Assembly (NCBI GenBank): GCA_964472315.1
Contig: CAYYJS010000014.1
Coordinates: 8,606-72,605, forward strand
Origin: CAYYJS01 sp964472315
GTDB lineage: Bacteria > Verrucomicrobiota > Kiritimatiellia > UBA8416
Length of the DNA stretch: 64,000 bases
Direction: 5' to 3'
Part shown: positions 17,078 to 24,989 of the stretch, one piece after another
Position numbering within the stretch: the stretch's first letter is position 1
Layout of the letters: every line of letters begins with the position of its first letter
Made by a program: the position numbers and the translations under genes
The notes under the pieces: generated by a model
Database searches by the model: none
What the model was told of the DNA's origin: nothing
Seen by the model: only the letters and a program-made list of their open reading frames with translations

Positions 17078-18114
17078 GCGTGGCTCCGTCGTAGTTGGCC
17101 GCATGCGGCATTGACGCCGCGGCCTCGTGAAAAACGCAGGGTGGAGTTGATACCGGCTTCCGCCAGCACGGTGGCGAAGCGTTCCGCCCGATCGCCGGGC
17201 GGCGCCTTGCCCGCGTATCCGTCCACCGGACTGAGCGGGATCAGGTTGACGCGGCAGCGCATGCCGCGCAGCAGGTCGATGAGTTCGAGGGCCGCGCGCT
17301 CGTTGTCGTTCACGCCGTCGACAAGCGTGTACTCGAAGGTGACGATGCGGTTGGTGGTCGCGGTGTAGGCGCGGCAGGCGTCCATGAGCGATTCCAGCGG
17401 GTGGAGTTGGTTCACGGGCATCAGACGCCGACGCAGGGCGTCGTTGGGCGCGTGCAGCGAGACCGACAGTTCGAACTGGAGTCCTTCGGTGGCGAGGCGT
17501 TGGATGCCGGGCACCAGGCCGCAGGTGCTGATGGTGATGCGCCGCGCGCCGATGGCCAGAGCCTTCGGATGGTTGATCAGGCGGGCGGCCTTCAGGACGT
17601 GGTCGTAGTTGTCGAACGGTTCGCCCATCCCCATGAATACGATGTTATTCGGCGCGGCGCCCTGCAGACGGGCCGCGACGAGGACCTGCGCCACGATTTC
17701 ACCGGCGCTCAGGTCGCGCGCGAAGCCGCCCTTGCCGCTGGCGCAGAAGGCGCAGGAGAAGCGGCAGCCGACCTGGCAGGAGACGCACAGCGTGCAGCGG
17801 TCCCGGTGGGGTATCCAGACGCACTCGACGGTTTCGCCGTCGTACAGACTCAGGAGATATTTCACCGTGCCCGTTTCGTCGGTATGGGTTGTCACGGGCG
17901 TTTCGGAGATGGGTGCGAACGCTTGCGCGAACGCCGCGCGCAGCGGGTTCGGCAGATTCGACATGTTCCGCCAATCCGTTACGAAGCGACGGTAGACCCA
18001 GTCGAGCACCTGCGTGGCGCGGAAGCGAGGGCAGGGGAGTTGTTCACAGAACGCCTCCAGTTCCTCGGGAAGCAGGTCGCAGATGCAGGGCAGTGGGGCG
18101 GTGGCGGTTGTCAT
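17074..18114 (-). CDS. rlmN: Dual-specificity 23S rRNA/tRNA (adenine-C2)-methyltransferase RlmN
   Basis: Radical SAM enzyme that makes 2-methyladenosine at 23S rRNA A2503 and tRNA A37. The 346 residues carry the cluster motif CRFSCAFC (Cys117, 121, 124), GMGEP, STCG, SLHAP and a C-terminal ACGQLR holding the methyl-carrying cysteine. The start at 18114 (MTTATAPLPCICDL) gives the usual length; an upstream ATG at 18198 would overlap the preceding small gene. It lies 14 bases after that gene and overlaps rsmB. Confidence 0.95.
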   Translation of the reverse strand: MTTATAPLPCICDLLPEELEAFCEQLPCPRFRATQVLDWVYRRFVTDWRNMSNLPNPLRAAFAQAFAPISETPVTTHTDETGTVKYLLSLYDGETVECVWIPHRDRCTLCVSCQVGCRFSCAFCASGKGGFARDLSAGEIVAQVLVAARLQGAAPNNIVFMGMGEPFDNYDHVLKAARLINHPKALAIGARRITISTCGLVPGIQRLATEGLQFELSVSLHAPNDALRRRLMPVNQLHPLESLMDACRAYTATTNRIVTFEYTLVDGVNDNERAALELIDLLRGMRCRVNLIPLSPVDGYAGKAPPGDRAERFATVLAEAGINSTLRFSRGRGVNAACGQLRRSHA

Positions 18115-18128
18115 CGTCGCCGACGCGA

Positions 18129-18440
18129 CTACGAGCCTACAGGGCCGGCCTGCATCGGCTTCGGAAAGGCCGGGCTGTAGTAGGTCCACTCCATCCACTG
18201 CAAGGCAACCAGCACGATGAATGCCACCGTGGCGATCAACGCCAGGATGGCGAACACCGTATAGGAGGGCCGCTTGGGGGCCACGAACGCCGCCTGCGCG
18301 GTCACGGGCGATGTTGCTTCGCCGGTCGCCTGGGACGCCGCTTCGTCCGTCGCCGTCTCAGCTCCGCCCGCGGCGTCCGGCGGGAGCACCGTGCGGACTG
18401 TCTTGACCTTGAGCGTCTTCTTGATTGTCGGTTCGGCCAT
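18129..18440 (-). CDS. Small single-pass membrane protein of unknown function
   Basis: 103 residues: a basic N terminus (KKTLKVKTVRT), an Ala/Thr-rich low-complexity middle (about 22-52), and one strong transmembrane helix (about 59-81, VFAILALIATVAFIVLVAL) followed by WMEWTYY and a short tail. The family is not one I can name. It is 14 bases upstream of rlmN on the same strand and is probably the first gene of the rlmN-rsmB unit. Codon use and the clear TM segment support a real gene. Confidence 0.7.
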   Translation of the reverse strand: MAEPTIKKTLKVKTVRTVLPPDAAGGAETATDEAASQATGEATSPVTAQAAFVAPKRPSYTVFAILALIATVAFIVLVALQWMEWTYYSPAFPKPMQAGPVGS

Positions 18441-18615
18441 CTGTCTGCAACCTTTTCGTTAGGTACACGCCACCATGCGTCACGTGTGGAAGGAAGATAA
18501 ACCGCGGCCTTTGTTCCCGCAAGCCGAAAGTGGGGGCCCGCCAAGCGGCATCTCCGTGCCCGGAGCGTCTTGCCTTGCACATACGGCCGCAATCTGAAAT
18601 GTTTGGCAGCGTTGA

Positions 18616-18744
18616 GCGGGGGCGGAGGCGGAGTTTCTGAAAGAGGGCGGTATCCGCGAGCGCATGACCCGCGCGCGGCTCGAAGCCCGCGGCGACGCGT
18701 TCGCGCCGAAGCCCGACCCAAGGGCCAGAGGGGTCACGTCTTAA
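18616..18744 (+). pseudogene. C-terminal fragment resembling a four-helix-bundle suffix protein
   Basis: Open from just after a TGA (18613-18615) to the TAA at 18742-18744, with no start codon of its own at the correct place. The peptide contains FLKEGGIRERMTRARLEA, which resembles the C-terminal end of short four-helix-bundle (S23/suffix-type) proteins common in PVC and CFB bacteria. Nothing upstream in frame continues the match. I read it as a decayed remnant; the resemblance is from memory and needs a profile search. Confidence 0.3.
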
Positions 18745-18762
18745 CATCTAACAATTAGGATG

Positions 18763-18785
18763 GGCGCGTCTCGGAGAGACGTGCC
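18763..18785. repeat. Hairpin repeat (partial copy C)
   Basis: GGCGCGTCTC-GGA-GAGACGTGCC forms a 10-bp stem with one G-T wobble, followed by TACTGGGAGTA. The same words occur in copies A and B (9778-9975, 24759-24929), where CTCGGAGA is followed by GTACTGGGAGT or a close variant. Confidence 0.55.
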
Positions 18786-18834
18786 TACTGGGAGTACGCG
18801 CATGACGGCGCGGCGCATGCGCGGGTTTGGCGAA

Positions 18835-18945
18835 TCAGTCTTCGCCGAGAGCCTCGATGTCGGCCAGGTCCTTTTTGCGCCCAGCGGATCGCTTGTTCTT
18901 GATGTACTCCCGTTGGCCAATGCAGGCGACTCGGCGTGCGTTTAC
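18835..18945 (-). pseudogene. C-terminal remnant of a nucleotidyltransferase-type protein
   Basis: Reading the minus strand to the TGA at 18837-18835 gives a peptide ending YIKNKRSAGRKKDLADIE followed by ALGED. This motif (NKRxxGRxKDLADIEAL) is typical of the C-terminal end of MNT/AbiEii-like or DUF6036-like nucleotidyltransferases found in toxin-antitoxin and mobile contexts. Upstream of about 18945 the frame stops resembling the family, so only the tail seems to survive. The motif is seen; the family assignment is from recollection. Confidence 0.4.
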
Positions 18946-19068
18946 GTACAGGCATGTCCGTCCGGCCTGACGAGACTGGCGGAGTTGATGGCGTCCGCCC
19001 CTTCGCCGCTTACGGGCTGACGCGGTTCTCGGCGGGCTGTCACGCCACCATGCGGCCCCGTACCGGCG

Positions 19069-19500
19069 TCAGTTCAGCGGATCCTCGATCCGCAACCCAG
19101 GGACGCGCACGAAGTTCGCGTCATGTGTCCAGATCCGCGTCGCGCCAGCCTGCAAGGCCGTCAACGCGATCTGGACGTCGAAGATGCGGGGACCGGAGAC
19201 ATGGAGGGTCTTGGCAAGTTCCGTGAGATCGGCGAGGAATCGCGTTCCGGGCAAGAAGACGCGCGCGCCTCCGGTTGTTGCGAGACTGTTCAGGAAGTCC
19301 CTCGCCTGCGTCGCCGTCGATGCACCGCCTGGATTGCAGGGATGCGTGACTTGCGCCCAGAACTCGGTCGCCGTGGTCAGGGCGAAACCCCAGTCTTGCC
19401 CGCAGGATGCCGCTGACTCGATGGCCTTCCGTGCCGCCGCGTGTTCGGCAGCCCCTGCGCGGTGTGCGTAGATCAGGATGTTGGTGTCGATGCAGATCAT
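19069..19500 (-). CDS. vapC: PIN-domain ribonuclease toxin (VapC family)
   Basis: 143 residues. PIN acidic residues: Asp5 (IDTNILIYAHR), Glu at TEFW near 47, Asp at RIFDVQIA and Asp in THDANF. These would chelate Mg for tRNA or rRNA cleavage. The ATG at 19500 overlaps the stop of the antitoxin gene (ATGA), the usual order antitoxin then toxin. All acidic residues are present, so the toxin looks intact. Confidence 0.88.
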   Translation of the reverse strand: MICIDTNILIYAHRAGAAEHAAARKAIESAASCGQDWGFALTTATEFWAQVTHPCNPGGASTATQARDFLNSLATTGGARVFLPGTRFLADLTELAKTLHVSGPRIFDVQIALTALQAGATRIWTHDANFVRVPGLRIEDPLN

Positions 19501-19727
19501 GATTCGTCCAGCAGCCAGTCATGCATGGCCGTACGGTCCCGGACTTCCTCCGGAACCCCGCCTTCGGCCACCACCCATCGGATGCGTCGCCGCGTCGGCG
19601 ACGGCCCAGCGGCCAGCCTCAGACGCAGGCCATCCTCAATGAGCGCGCGCAGCGGTTTGTGCTCATCCAGCGCACGCTTCTTGGCGTCCATCAGCAAGGA
19701 CTCGGGCAGGTCCACGGTCGTCTTCAT
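19497..19727 (-). CDS. vapB: Ribbon-helix-helix antitoxin (VapB type)
   Basis: 76 residues beginning MKTTVDLPESLLMDAKKRAL, a ribbon-helix-helix DNA-binding and dimerisation unit, followed by a C-terminal tail (about 45-76) that would wrap the PIN toxin. An in-frame ATG at 19739 would add four residues; I prefer 19727 because the RHH strand starts there. GGGAA-N5-TTCCC at 19731-19745 just upstream is a plausible autoregulatory operator. Confidence 0.82.
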   Translation of the reverse strand: MKTTVDLPESLLMDAKKRALDEHKPLRALIEDGLRLRLAAGPSPTRRRIRWVVAEGGVPEEVRDRTAMHDWLLDES

Positions 19728-19801
19728 ACGGGGAACCATATTCCCATACGCACGTCTTGTCAACAACTGCCCTGCCACCATGACGCCGTGGCGTTGGGGG
19801 T

Positions 19802-20180
19802 TTGACAAGTGTTCTCATCGACGTGCTTACGGATGATCCAAGTTGGGCCGAGTGGTCGATTGCGCAGCTCGAGAACCACAGCGACTCCGGACTGATCATC
19901 AACCCCGTCGTCTACGCTGAGCTTTGTTTCGGCAGCCCCTCCACCGAATTCGTGGATGATGTGGTCAGGAAATTCGGCCTCACCTACCAAGAGATCCCCA
20001 GGCAAGGCCTCTTTCGAGCAACCAAGGCGTTCGGCCGGTATAAAGCCCGCCGCGGAACCAAGGTCTCGCCTCTCCCTGACTTCTTCATCGGCGGTCACGC
20101 AGAAGCTGCTGGAGTGCCTCTGCTCACACGCGACACCAATGCGGTCCAGGGCGTGGTTGACAGGGGCGTGGCGACATGGC
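19802..20180 (+). pseudogene. Decayed vapC (PIN-domain) gene
   Basis: In-frame peptide with VLIDVLTDDPSWAEWSIAQL, NPVVYAELCFG and GVPLLTRDTN, clearly a PIN protein. The first acidic residue is lost: LTSVLIDV stands where PIN proteins have (V/I)DTSVLIDV, and no ATG precedes it. After TRDTN the usual RYRTYFP-type ending is missing and the frame runs on into apt. Only a TTG at 19802 could start it. It is truncated at both ends and no partner antitoxin is seen, so it is probably dead. Confidence 0.7.
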
Positions 20181-20210
20181 ATGACATGCGGCACAAGCAG
20201 GAGGGTTGTC

Positions 20211-20732
20211 ATGAGTGTCGAAACATTGAGGGCCGCGATCCGCGACGTGCCGGACTTTCCGAAGCCGGGGATCCTGTTCAAAGACATCACGCCGGTGCTG
20301 GGTAACCCGGCGCTGTTTCGCATGGCGATCGATCTGTTCGCCGACCGACTGGCGGGCAAGCGCGTGACGAAGGTGGCCGGCATCGATGCCCGCGGCTTCA
20401 TCTTCGGCGCGGCGTTGGCCGAGCGTCTCGGCCTCGGGTTCGTACCCGTACGCAAGGCCGGCAAACTGCCCTACGCGACGTTCGAGGAATCCTATGCGCT
20501 GGAGTATGGAACCAATACCATCGCGATTCACCGTGACGCGTTCGCTTCCGGCGAGCGGGTGGTGCTGATCGACGACCTGCTGGCCACCGGCGGCACCGCG
20601 GCGGCGGCCGTCTCGCTCATCCGTCGGGCCGGCGGCACGCTCGTCGAGGTGCACTTCCTCATCGAGCTGGCCTTCCTCGCCGGACGCGCGAAGCTCGTCG
20701 GCAGCGACGTCTTCGCGCCAATCGTATTTTAG
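20211..20732 (+). CDS. apt: Adenine phosphoribosyltransferase
   Basis: Salvages adenine to AMP using PRPP. The 173 residues match Apt. The N terminus has IRDVPDFPKPGILFKDITP, then DARGFIFG, RKAGKLPY and the PRPP loop VVLIDDLLATGGTA. AGGAGGG (20199-20205) sits 5 bases before the ATG. The ribosome-binding site and start lie just after the decayed vapC, so any older promoter region may have been displaced by that insertion. Confidence 0.96.
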   Translation: MSVETLRAAIRDVPDFPKPGILFKDITPVLGNPALFRMAIDLFADRLAGKRVTKVAGIDARGFIFGAALAERLGLGFVPVRKAGKLPYATFEESYALEYGTNTIAIHRDAFASGERVVLIDDLLATGGTAAAAVSLIRRAGGTLVEVHFLIELAFLAGRAKLVGSDVFAPIVF

Positions 20733-20874
20733 CGCAGAGTCGTTTTCCCGCCTCAACAGTCTCGCAATCGCCTGACATTCCGCTATATTCCGCGGCATCT
20801 GTTGTGAGGACAAGACGCCGTGACGGGTGCCGAGTTCATGGCGATAAGGGACACACCATGGATTAGCTTGTGAA

Positions 20875-21234
20875 TCATGTCTTCTTGCCCATCCATGCCA
20901 GCATGTCCGCTATGGCGATGCCGTAGTCGGTTACGGATGCCTTCCACTGCTCAAGGCACTTCCGCCCGCGCGCCGTCACCTGGTAGCGCCGACGCGCCGG
21001 ACCGCTTTCCCCCGTAGCCCACTCGGAAGTCAGCAGCCCCTCCTTCTCCATGTCTTTCAGCACCCGATAGAGCCCCGTCGCATCGGCGGGTTGGTTGCGG
21101 AACATGACCAACTCGCCCAGCCGTTGCGCAATCATGTACCCATGCGACGGCCCATCGGTCAGGACCCGCAACACCGCCGGCCGCAGCAACCGCATGAGCG
21201 TCTTCCCCGAACAGGCGCAGTCATCGAACGTCAT
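20875..21234 (-). CDS. PadR-family transcriptional regulator
   Basis: 119 residues with a winged-helix PadR domain: LMRLLRPAVLRVLTDGPSHG, GYMIAQRL, ATGLYRVLKDMEKEGLL and RRRYQVTARGR. It is the last gene of the ABC exporter operon and presumably represses it. An N-terminal FDDCACSGKT peptide with two Cys precedes the wing. Two ATGs are possible (21243 and 21234); AAGGAG is 2 bases from the first and 11 from the second, so I chose the second with little certainty. Confidence 0.88.
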   Translation of the reverse strand: MTFDDCACSGKTLMRLLRPAVLRVLTDGPSHGYMIAQRLGELVMFRNQPADATGLYRVLKDMEKEGLLTSEWATGESGPARRRYQVTARGRKCLEQWKASVTDYGIAIADMLAWMGKKT

Positions 21235-21254
21235 GGCTCGCATCGCTCCTTCGT

Positions 21255-21947
21255 TTACCGTGGCCCATCGTGCAGACGGCCATCCTGAAGGCGCAGGCAA
21301 CGATCGGCTCGCGTCTCGCCGGGAAAGTGTCCGTGCGTGGCCACGATCAGGCTGGCATTCTTTTCGCGCACGTAGCGAAACAGCAGGTCGCACAACTCAT
21401 CGGCCGTCTGCGGATCGACATTGCCCGTGGGCTCGTCGGCAATGAGCAAGACCGGTTCGTTGACCAACGCGCGGGCCAAAGCCACACGCTGTTGCTGCCC
21501 GATGCTGAGTTCGGACGGCAAGTTGTCCAGCCGGTCGCTCAAACCCAGCCGGTCGAGCAAGGCGTCGGCCTTGACGCGGCGCGCGGCGGGCGAGTCCGGT
21601 CCGCCGACCAGGGCCGCCTCCACATTCTCCCGCGCCGTCCACGCGGGAATGAGGTTGAAGTCCTGGAACAGCAAGCCGATGCGCTCCCGTCGCAGGGCCG
21701 CGAGGTCATCGCCTTTCATCCGCCGGTAGGGAACCCCCTCGAACGTCACATCCCCCATCGTCGGCAAATCGATCCCGCTCAACAGCCAGAGGAGAACGGA
21801 CTTGCCTTGTCCGCTGCGCCCTTTGATCACCAGCGTCTCGCCGGCGGCGACGGCCAGTGTGACTCCGTCGAGCACCTCGATCGTGCGTTCCCGCACGGTG
21901 AAACTCTTGTACAAATTGCGGCCTTCTAGCCGCGGCCTTGCAGGCAT
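21255..21947 (-). CDS. ABC exporter ATP-binding subunit (MacB/LolD type)
   Basis: 230-residue ATPase. Walker A GRSGQGKS near 43-50, Q-loop LLFQDFN, Walker B LLIADEPTGNVD and the H-loop THGH. The signature reads LSIGQQQR rather than the usual LSGGQQQR, a conservative change in a key position. It sits between the permease gene (ending at 21996) and padR in the minus-strand operon. MacB/LolD-type systems transmit motion to the periplasm rather than move solute through a channel; the substrate is unknown. Confidence 0.92.
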   Translation of the reverse strand: MPARPRLEGRNLYKSFTVRERTIEVLDGVTLAVAAGETLVIKGRSGQGKSVLLWLLSGIDLPTMGDVTFEGVPYRRMKGDDLAALRRERIGLLFQDFNLIPAWTARENVEAALVGGPDSPAARRVKADALLDRLGLSDRLDNLPSELSIGQQQRVALARALVNEPVLLIADEPTGNVDPQTADELCDLLFRYVREKNASLIVATHGHFPGETRADRCLRLQDGRLHDGPR

Positions 21948-21995
21948 TGTCTTACTCCCTTCGGTTTCCCGTTCCTCATTCGCTTCGCCGACGTG

Positions 21996-23219
21996 TCAGG
22001 GTCTCCGCAACAGGTGCGCTGGTGACGCGCGCACCGCCGTTGCAACCCCAGCCATGGCAGTCAGCAGACCGAGGCCCGTGGCCCATGCCAGACCGAGCAA
22101 CACCGCGAACGCATCGAGGCGCGCGCCGGCCGCCGCAGTCGTGAACCGAGGCATCAACCCAACGATCGCCGCCGCGACGGCCGCGCCCGCCAGACTCCCG
22201 GTCGTCGCCAGCAGCACCGATTCGATCGCCAGCGGGGCGCGGACGGCGCGAGCACTCCACCCGATGGTCCTCAACACGGCGATCTCGAATCGTCGTTCAT
22301 GGACGGCGGCCGCTTGCGCGCGCACGACCAGCAGGCTCATGCCGATCGCGAGCAGCAGCGTCGTGGCTCCCGCGAGTCTCCGGTGAACCTGCATGGCGCG
22401 GCTTCCCGGGACGCCGCATCCAAAGGACGTGAACCGGGCTTCGTCGCCCAGCGCTCGCCGAATATCCGCGAGTGCGCCCCTGTGCGCGAATGCGCTCCGG
22501 CTTTCCACGAGTACCGCGTTGACGGCGTCGCCGAGCGGCGCCGCCAGGCGCGGGGCAATCGTCGCTCGCGCGTCCTCGACCGCCATGTAGATGTGCGCCT
22601 TGCCGGGCCGGATAGGAGGATTGACAATGCCGACCACGGTTGTGGTCGTCGTCCCCAGTGAGAGGGTATCGCCCACACGTAAGCGATGCGTTCGGGCGAA
22701 CTCCCGGTCGAGCATGACCGCGCCGCGGTCTTCGGGCATCAGAAACCGGCCATCGGTCACTTGAGACGGCGCCGCGACGGTCGCCGCAAAAGCCTTTGGG
22801 CGCGACACATCGAATCCGCCCACCAGCCAACGTCCCTCGCCACGCGAGGCGCGCATGCCAAAAAGCAGGTACGGCGAAGCGTCGGCGACATGGGGCGACG
22901 CGCGCAACCGCTCGACCACATCCTCCGAAAACACGCGGGACGGCGCGCCATTGGCCTCGAAACCCTCGCGCGCGGGGTCCAACGCCAGGGCGGGACACGC
23001 CTCACCTGCGCATCGCGGGAGGAAAGCCATCGTATGCGCACCAATATCCCACAGTGTGCGCACCACCCCGTCGCGCGTGGCGCGCGCCGCCGCCACGACC
23101 GCTGCCGCCGTGACTACAATAATCGCGTATCCCAAACCGATCGCCACGGCGCGCCCCCGGCGTCGCGACATGGTCCGCCATGCGTACGACCAGGAATCCA
23201 GAAACCGAATGCCGGACAT
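21996..23219 (-). CDS. FtsX/MacB-type ABC permease 1
   Basis: 407 residues with the MacB-like layout: TM1 (about 28-44), a large periplasmic domain (about 45-270, containing VGGFDVSRPKAF, DRGAVMLDREFA, IVNPPIRPGKAHIY), and three C-terminal TM segments. The cytoplasmic coupling stretch ERRFEIAVLRTIGWSARAV lies between TM2 and TM3. AAGGAGG with 9-base spacing fixes the ATG at 23219. It is paralogous to the upstream permease. Confidence 0.88.
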   Translation of the reverse strand: MSGIRFLDSWSYAWRTMSRRRGRAVAIGLGYAIIVVTAAAVVAAARATRDGVVRTLWDIGAHTMAFLPRCAGEACPALALDPAREGFEANGAPSRVFSEDVVERLRASPHVADASPYLLFGMRASRGEGRWLVGGFDVSRPKAFAATVAAPSQVTDGRFLMPEDRGAVMLDREFARTHRLRVGDTLSLGTTTTTVVGIVNPPIRPGKAHIYMAVEDARATIAPRLAAPLGDAVNAVLVESRSAFAHRGALADIRRALGDEARFTSFGCGVPGSRAMQVHRRLAGATTLLLAIGMSLLVVRAQAAAVHERRFEIAVLRTIGWSARAVRAPLAIESVLLATTGSLAGAAVAAAIVGLMPRFTTAAAGARLDAFAVLLGLAWATGLGLLTAMAGVATAVRASPAHLLRRP

Positions 23220-23232
23220 CGAGCGTGCCTCC

Positions 23233-24411
23233 TTATCGTTTACGTAGAACGTCGGCAGGGGATATCCGCGCCATGCTCCGCGCGGCATACAGGGCGGCAC
23301 CCCCGGCCACTCCGCCCACCAGCGCCAGCGCGGCCGGTACGGCGGCTGCCGGCCCGCCCGCGCCAGCTGTCAGTCCGGCCACCGCCGCGCCGGCGATGCC
23401 CCCCAGCGCTGAAGGGATTGCGGCTTCCCAAAGGGCGTGCCGTCCAACCTGCCGATCGCTCCAGCCGATCGCCTTCACTATCCCGATCTCGCGGCGCCGC
23501 TCCAGCAACAGCGCATACTGCGTTCGAGCCACCGAGACGGCGACGCCTGCGGCCAGGAGCAACGCGAGCAAGGCCATGCCCTGTCCGCCGAGGCCCATTG
23601 CCGCGCCCGCCGGCCCGAAACATCCGTAGCCGCCCGTGGCCGCATGGGGTCCCAGCAGGGCTTGTACATTCGCGATCAAACCGCTCTGTCTGCGCGCGTC
23701 GCGCCCATCCACCAATACGCCGTTCACTCGCCCGTCCAGGGGACCCGTCAGGCGGGACTCGATCACCGCCACGGCGTCGGGGAGGGCCAAGTAGAGATCG
23801 GCCTTGGCCGGCCGGGTGCCCGGACTCAACATGCCCAGAACGGCGAACGTCCGTCCCGCCAACTCAATGTCATGGCCGACGGACAGGCCGGCCGTTTCCG
23901 CGAAGGTTTGTTCGATCAGCACGCCTCCGGCATCGCCCGGCTTCATCCCGCGCCCCGCCACGATTTCCGTGGCGGAACACCCGGCCATGCGAACGGTTTC
24001 CATATCCGCCGGATCGAAACCGCCCACCAGCACCGTGCGGTTGCGGTCCGCCGGCCATTGCATGCGGAAACTCAGCCATGGCGCGGCCCGCCGGACCAGC
24101 GGGAGTCGTCGGATCGCGTCGATATCGGACCGCGACAGCAGCGCGGTTGGGTGCCCGTAGGCCTCCAAACCCTCGCGGACCGGATCATGAGGCCGGGGAT
24201 CGTCCGAAGACGAGCCATCGGTCAGGATGAAACCCAGAAAATGCGCGCCGGTAACCCGCAAGGCTGCGTCCGTTTCCCGCCGCGTCTCGCCGAACAGCGC
24301 GAACCCCGCCGCTGCCACCGCAACGGACACAGCGTAGCCGACCGCCATCCACCCCGTGCGTCCGGGCCTTCGCCGAGCCTCGCGCCACACCCAACCCAGT
24401 TCGTTCAACAT
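23233..24411 (-). CDS. FtsX/MacB-type ABC permease 2
   Basis: 392 residues, same fold as permease 1: TM1 about 20-41, a periplasmic domain (LVGGFDPADMETVRMAG, GGVLIEQTFAE, GTRPAKADLYLAL), and three TM segments at the C terminus around ERRREIGIVKAIGWSDRQV. It is first in the operon, 13 bases before permease 1. The pair probably forms a heterodimer with the ATPase. The promoter/operator is at 24469-24497. Confidence 0.88.
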   Translation of the reverse strand: MLNELGWVWREARRRPGRTGWMAVGYAVSVAVAAAGFALFGETRRETDAALRVTGAHFLGFILTDGSSSDDPRPHDPVREGLEAYGHPTALLSRSDIDAIRRLPLVRRAAPWLSFRMQWPADRNRTVLVGGFDPADMETVRMAGCSATEIVAGRGMKPGDAGGVLIEQTFAETAGLSVGHDIELAGRTFAVLGMLSPGTRPAKADLYLALPDAVAVIESRLTGPLDGRVNGVLVDGRDARRQSGLIANVQALLGPHAATGGYGCFGPAGAAMGLGGQGMALLALLLAAGVAVSVARTQYALLLERRREIGIVKAIGWSDRQVGRHALWEAAIPSALGGIAGAAVAGLTAGAGGPAAAVPAALALVGGVAGGAALYAARSMARISPADVLRKR

Positions 24412-24468
24412 GCCGTTGCCACGCCTTTCGGTACGCCTCTTCCTCCGTTCGGTAGCAGACGAGTGACT

Positions 24469-24497
24469 ATACTAGATCAGCTCTAGTAGCTCGTCAA
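24469..24497 (-). promoter_or_regulatory. Promoter with palindromic operator for the PadR/ABC operon
   Basis: On the minus strand TTGACG (24497-24492) and TAGTAT (24474-24469) are separated by 17 bases. Between them, overlapping the -10, lies the perfect inverted repeat TACTAGA-TCAGC-TCTAGTA (24470-24488). A bound dimer would block RNA polymerase. It is about 60 bases upstream of the first permease gene and is the natural target for the operon's own PadR protein. The sequence layout is seen; the pairing with PadR is inference. Confidence 0.6.
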
Positions 24498-24499
24498 GC

Positions 24500-24989
24500 G
24501 TTCGACTTTGCCGCGGGGAGAGAAGGGGAGAAGAGGCGAGCGGGGAGGGGATCGGTGGACGATAGCGGCGACGAGAACGGTGGACGAGCAGGGATTCCCA
24601 ATCGTGGTCCGCTCTCGTCGCCTGTCTGCGTGCGGCACGCACAGGCAGGCCGTTCTCGTTCACCGTGTTCTCCATCGTTGGACATTGGACTTGAGCGTTG
24701 GCTGTTGGGCATTGCTGTCACCTGTCGCGGAGCGGGTCGCGGGGGTTGACGCGTGGGGCGGAGGAGAGGGGACGCCCGTCTCGGAGATCCGGGCGTACTG
24801 GGAGTAGGCACGTTTCTCCGAAACGTGCCCCGGTGGATGAGCCCGGTGGATGGGTTTAAGACCGTTATGCGGCAAGGGTGTGCGGAGCCGGTTCGGTGGT
24901 AATGGGGGGGGATGGCGCGCCGGGCTCGGATCGGATCAACACCCAACAGCCAACACGGAATGTCCAATAGTCAAGGGAAGTGGACGGTC
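24500..24989. repeat. Repeat cluster: hairpins and word repeats flanking copy B
   Basis: Gene-free. 24620-24650 is a hairpin region centred on TGCGTGC-G-GCACGCA with CCTGTC/ACAGGC flanks. 24677-24714 (GTTGGACATTGGACTTGAG, then GTTGGCTGTTGGGC) and 24936-24970 (CACCCAACAGCCAACAC, then AATGTCCAATAG) are imperfect inverted copies of each other. Between them lies copy B of the dispersed repeat (24759-24929), with the perfect hairpin GGCACGTTTC-TCC-GAAACGTGCC (24807-24829). Confidence 0.65.

Noticed and set aside
18760..19020. An 86-codon plus-strand frame starting in the hairpin repeat
   Set aside because: Begins in a repeat and lies antisense to the nucleotidyltransferase tail; no domain.
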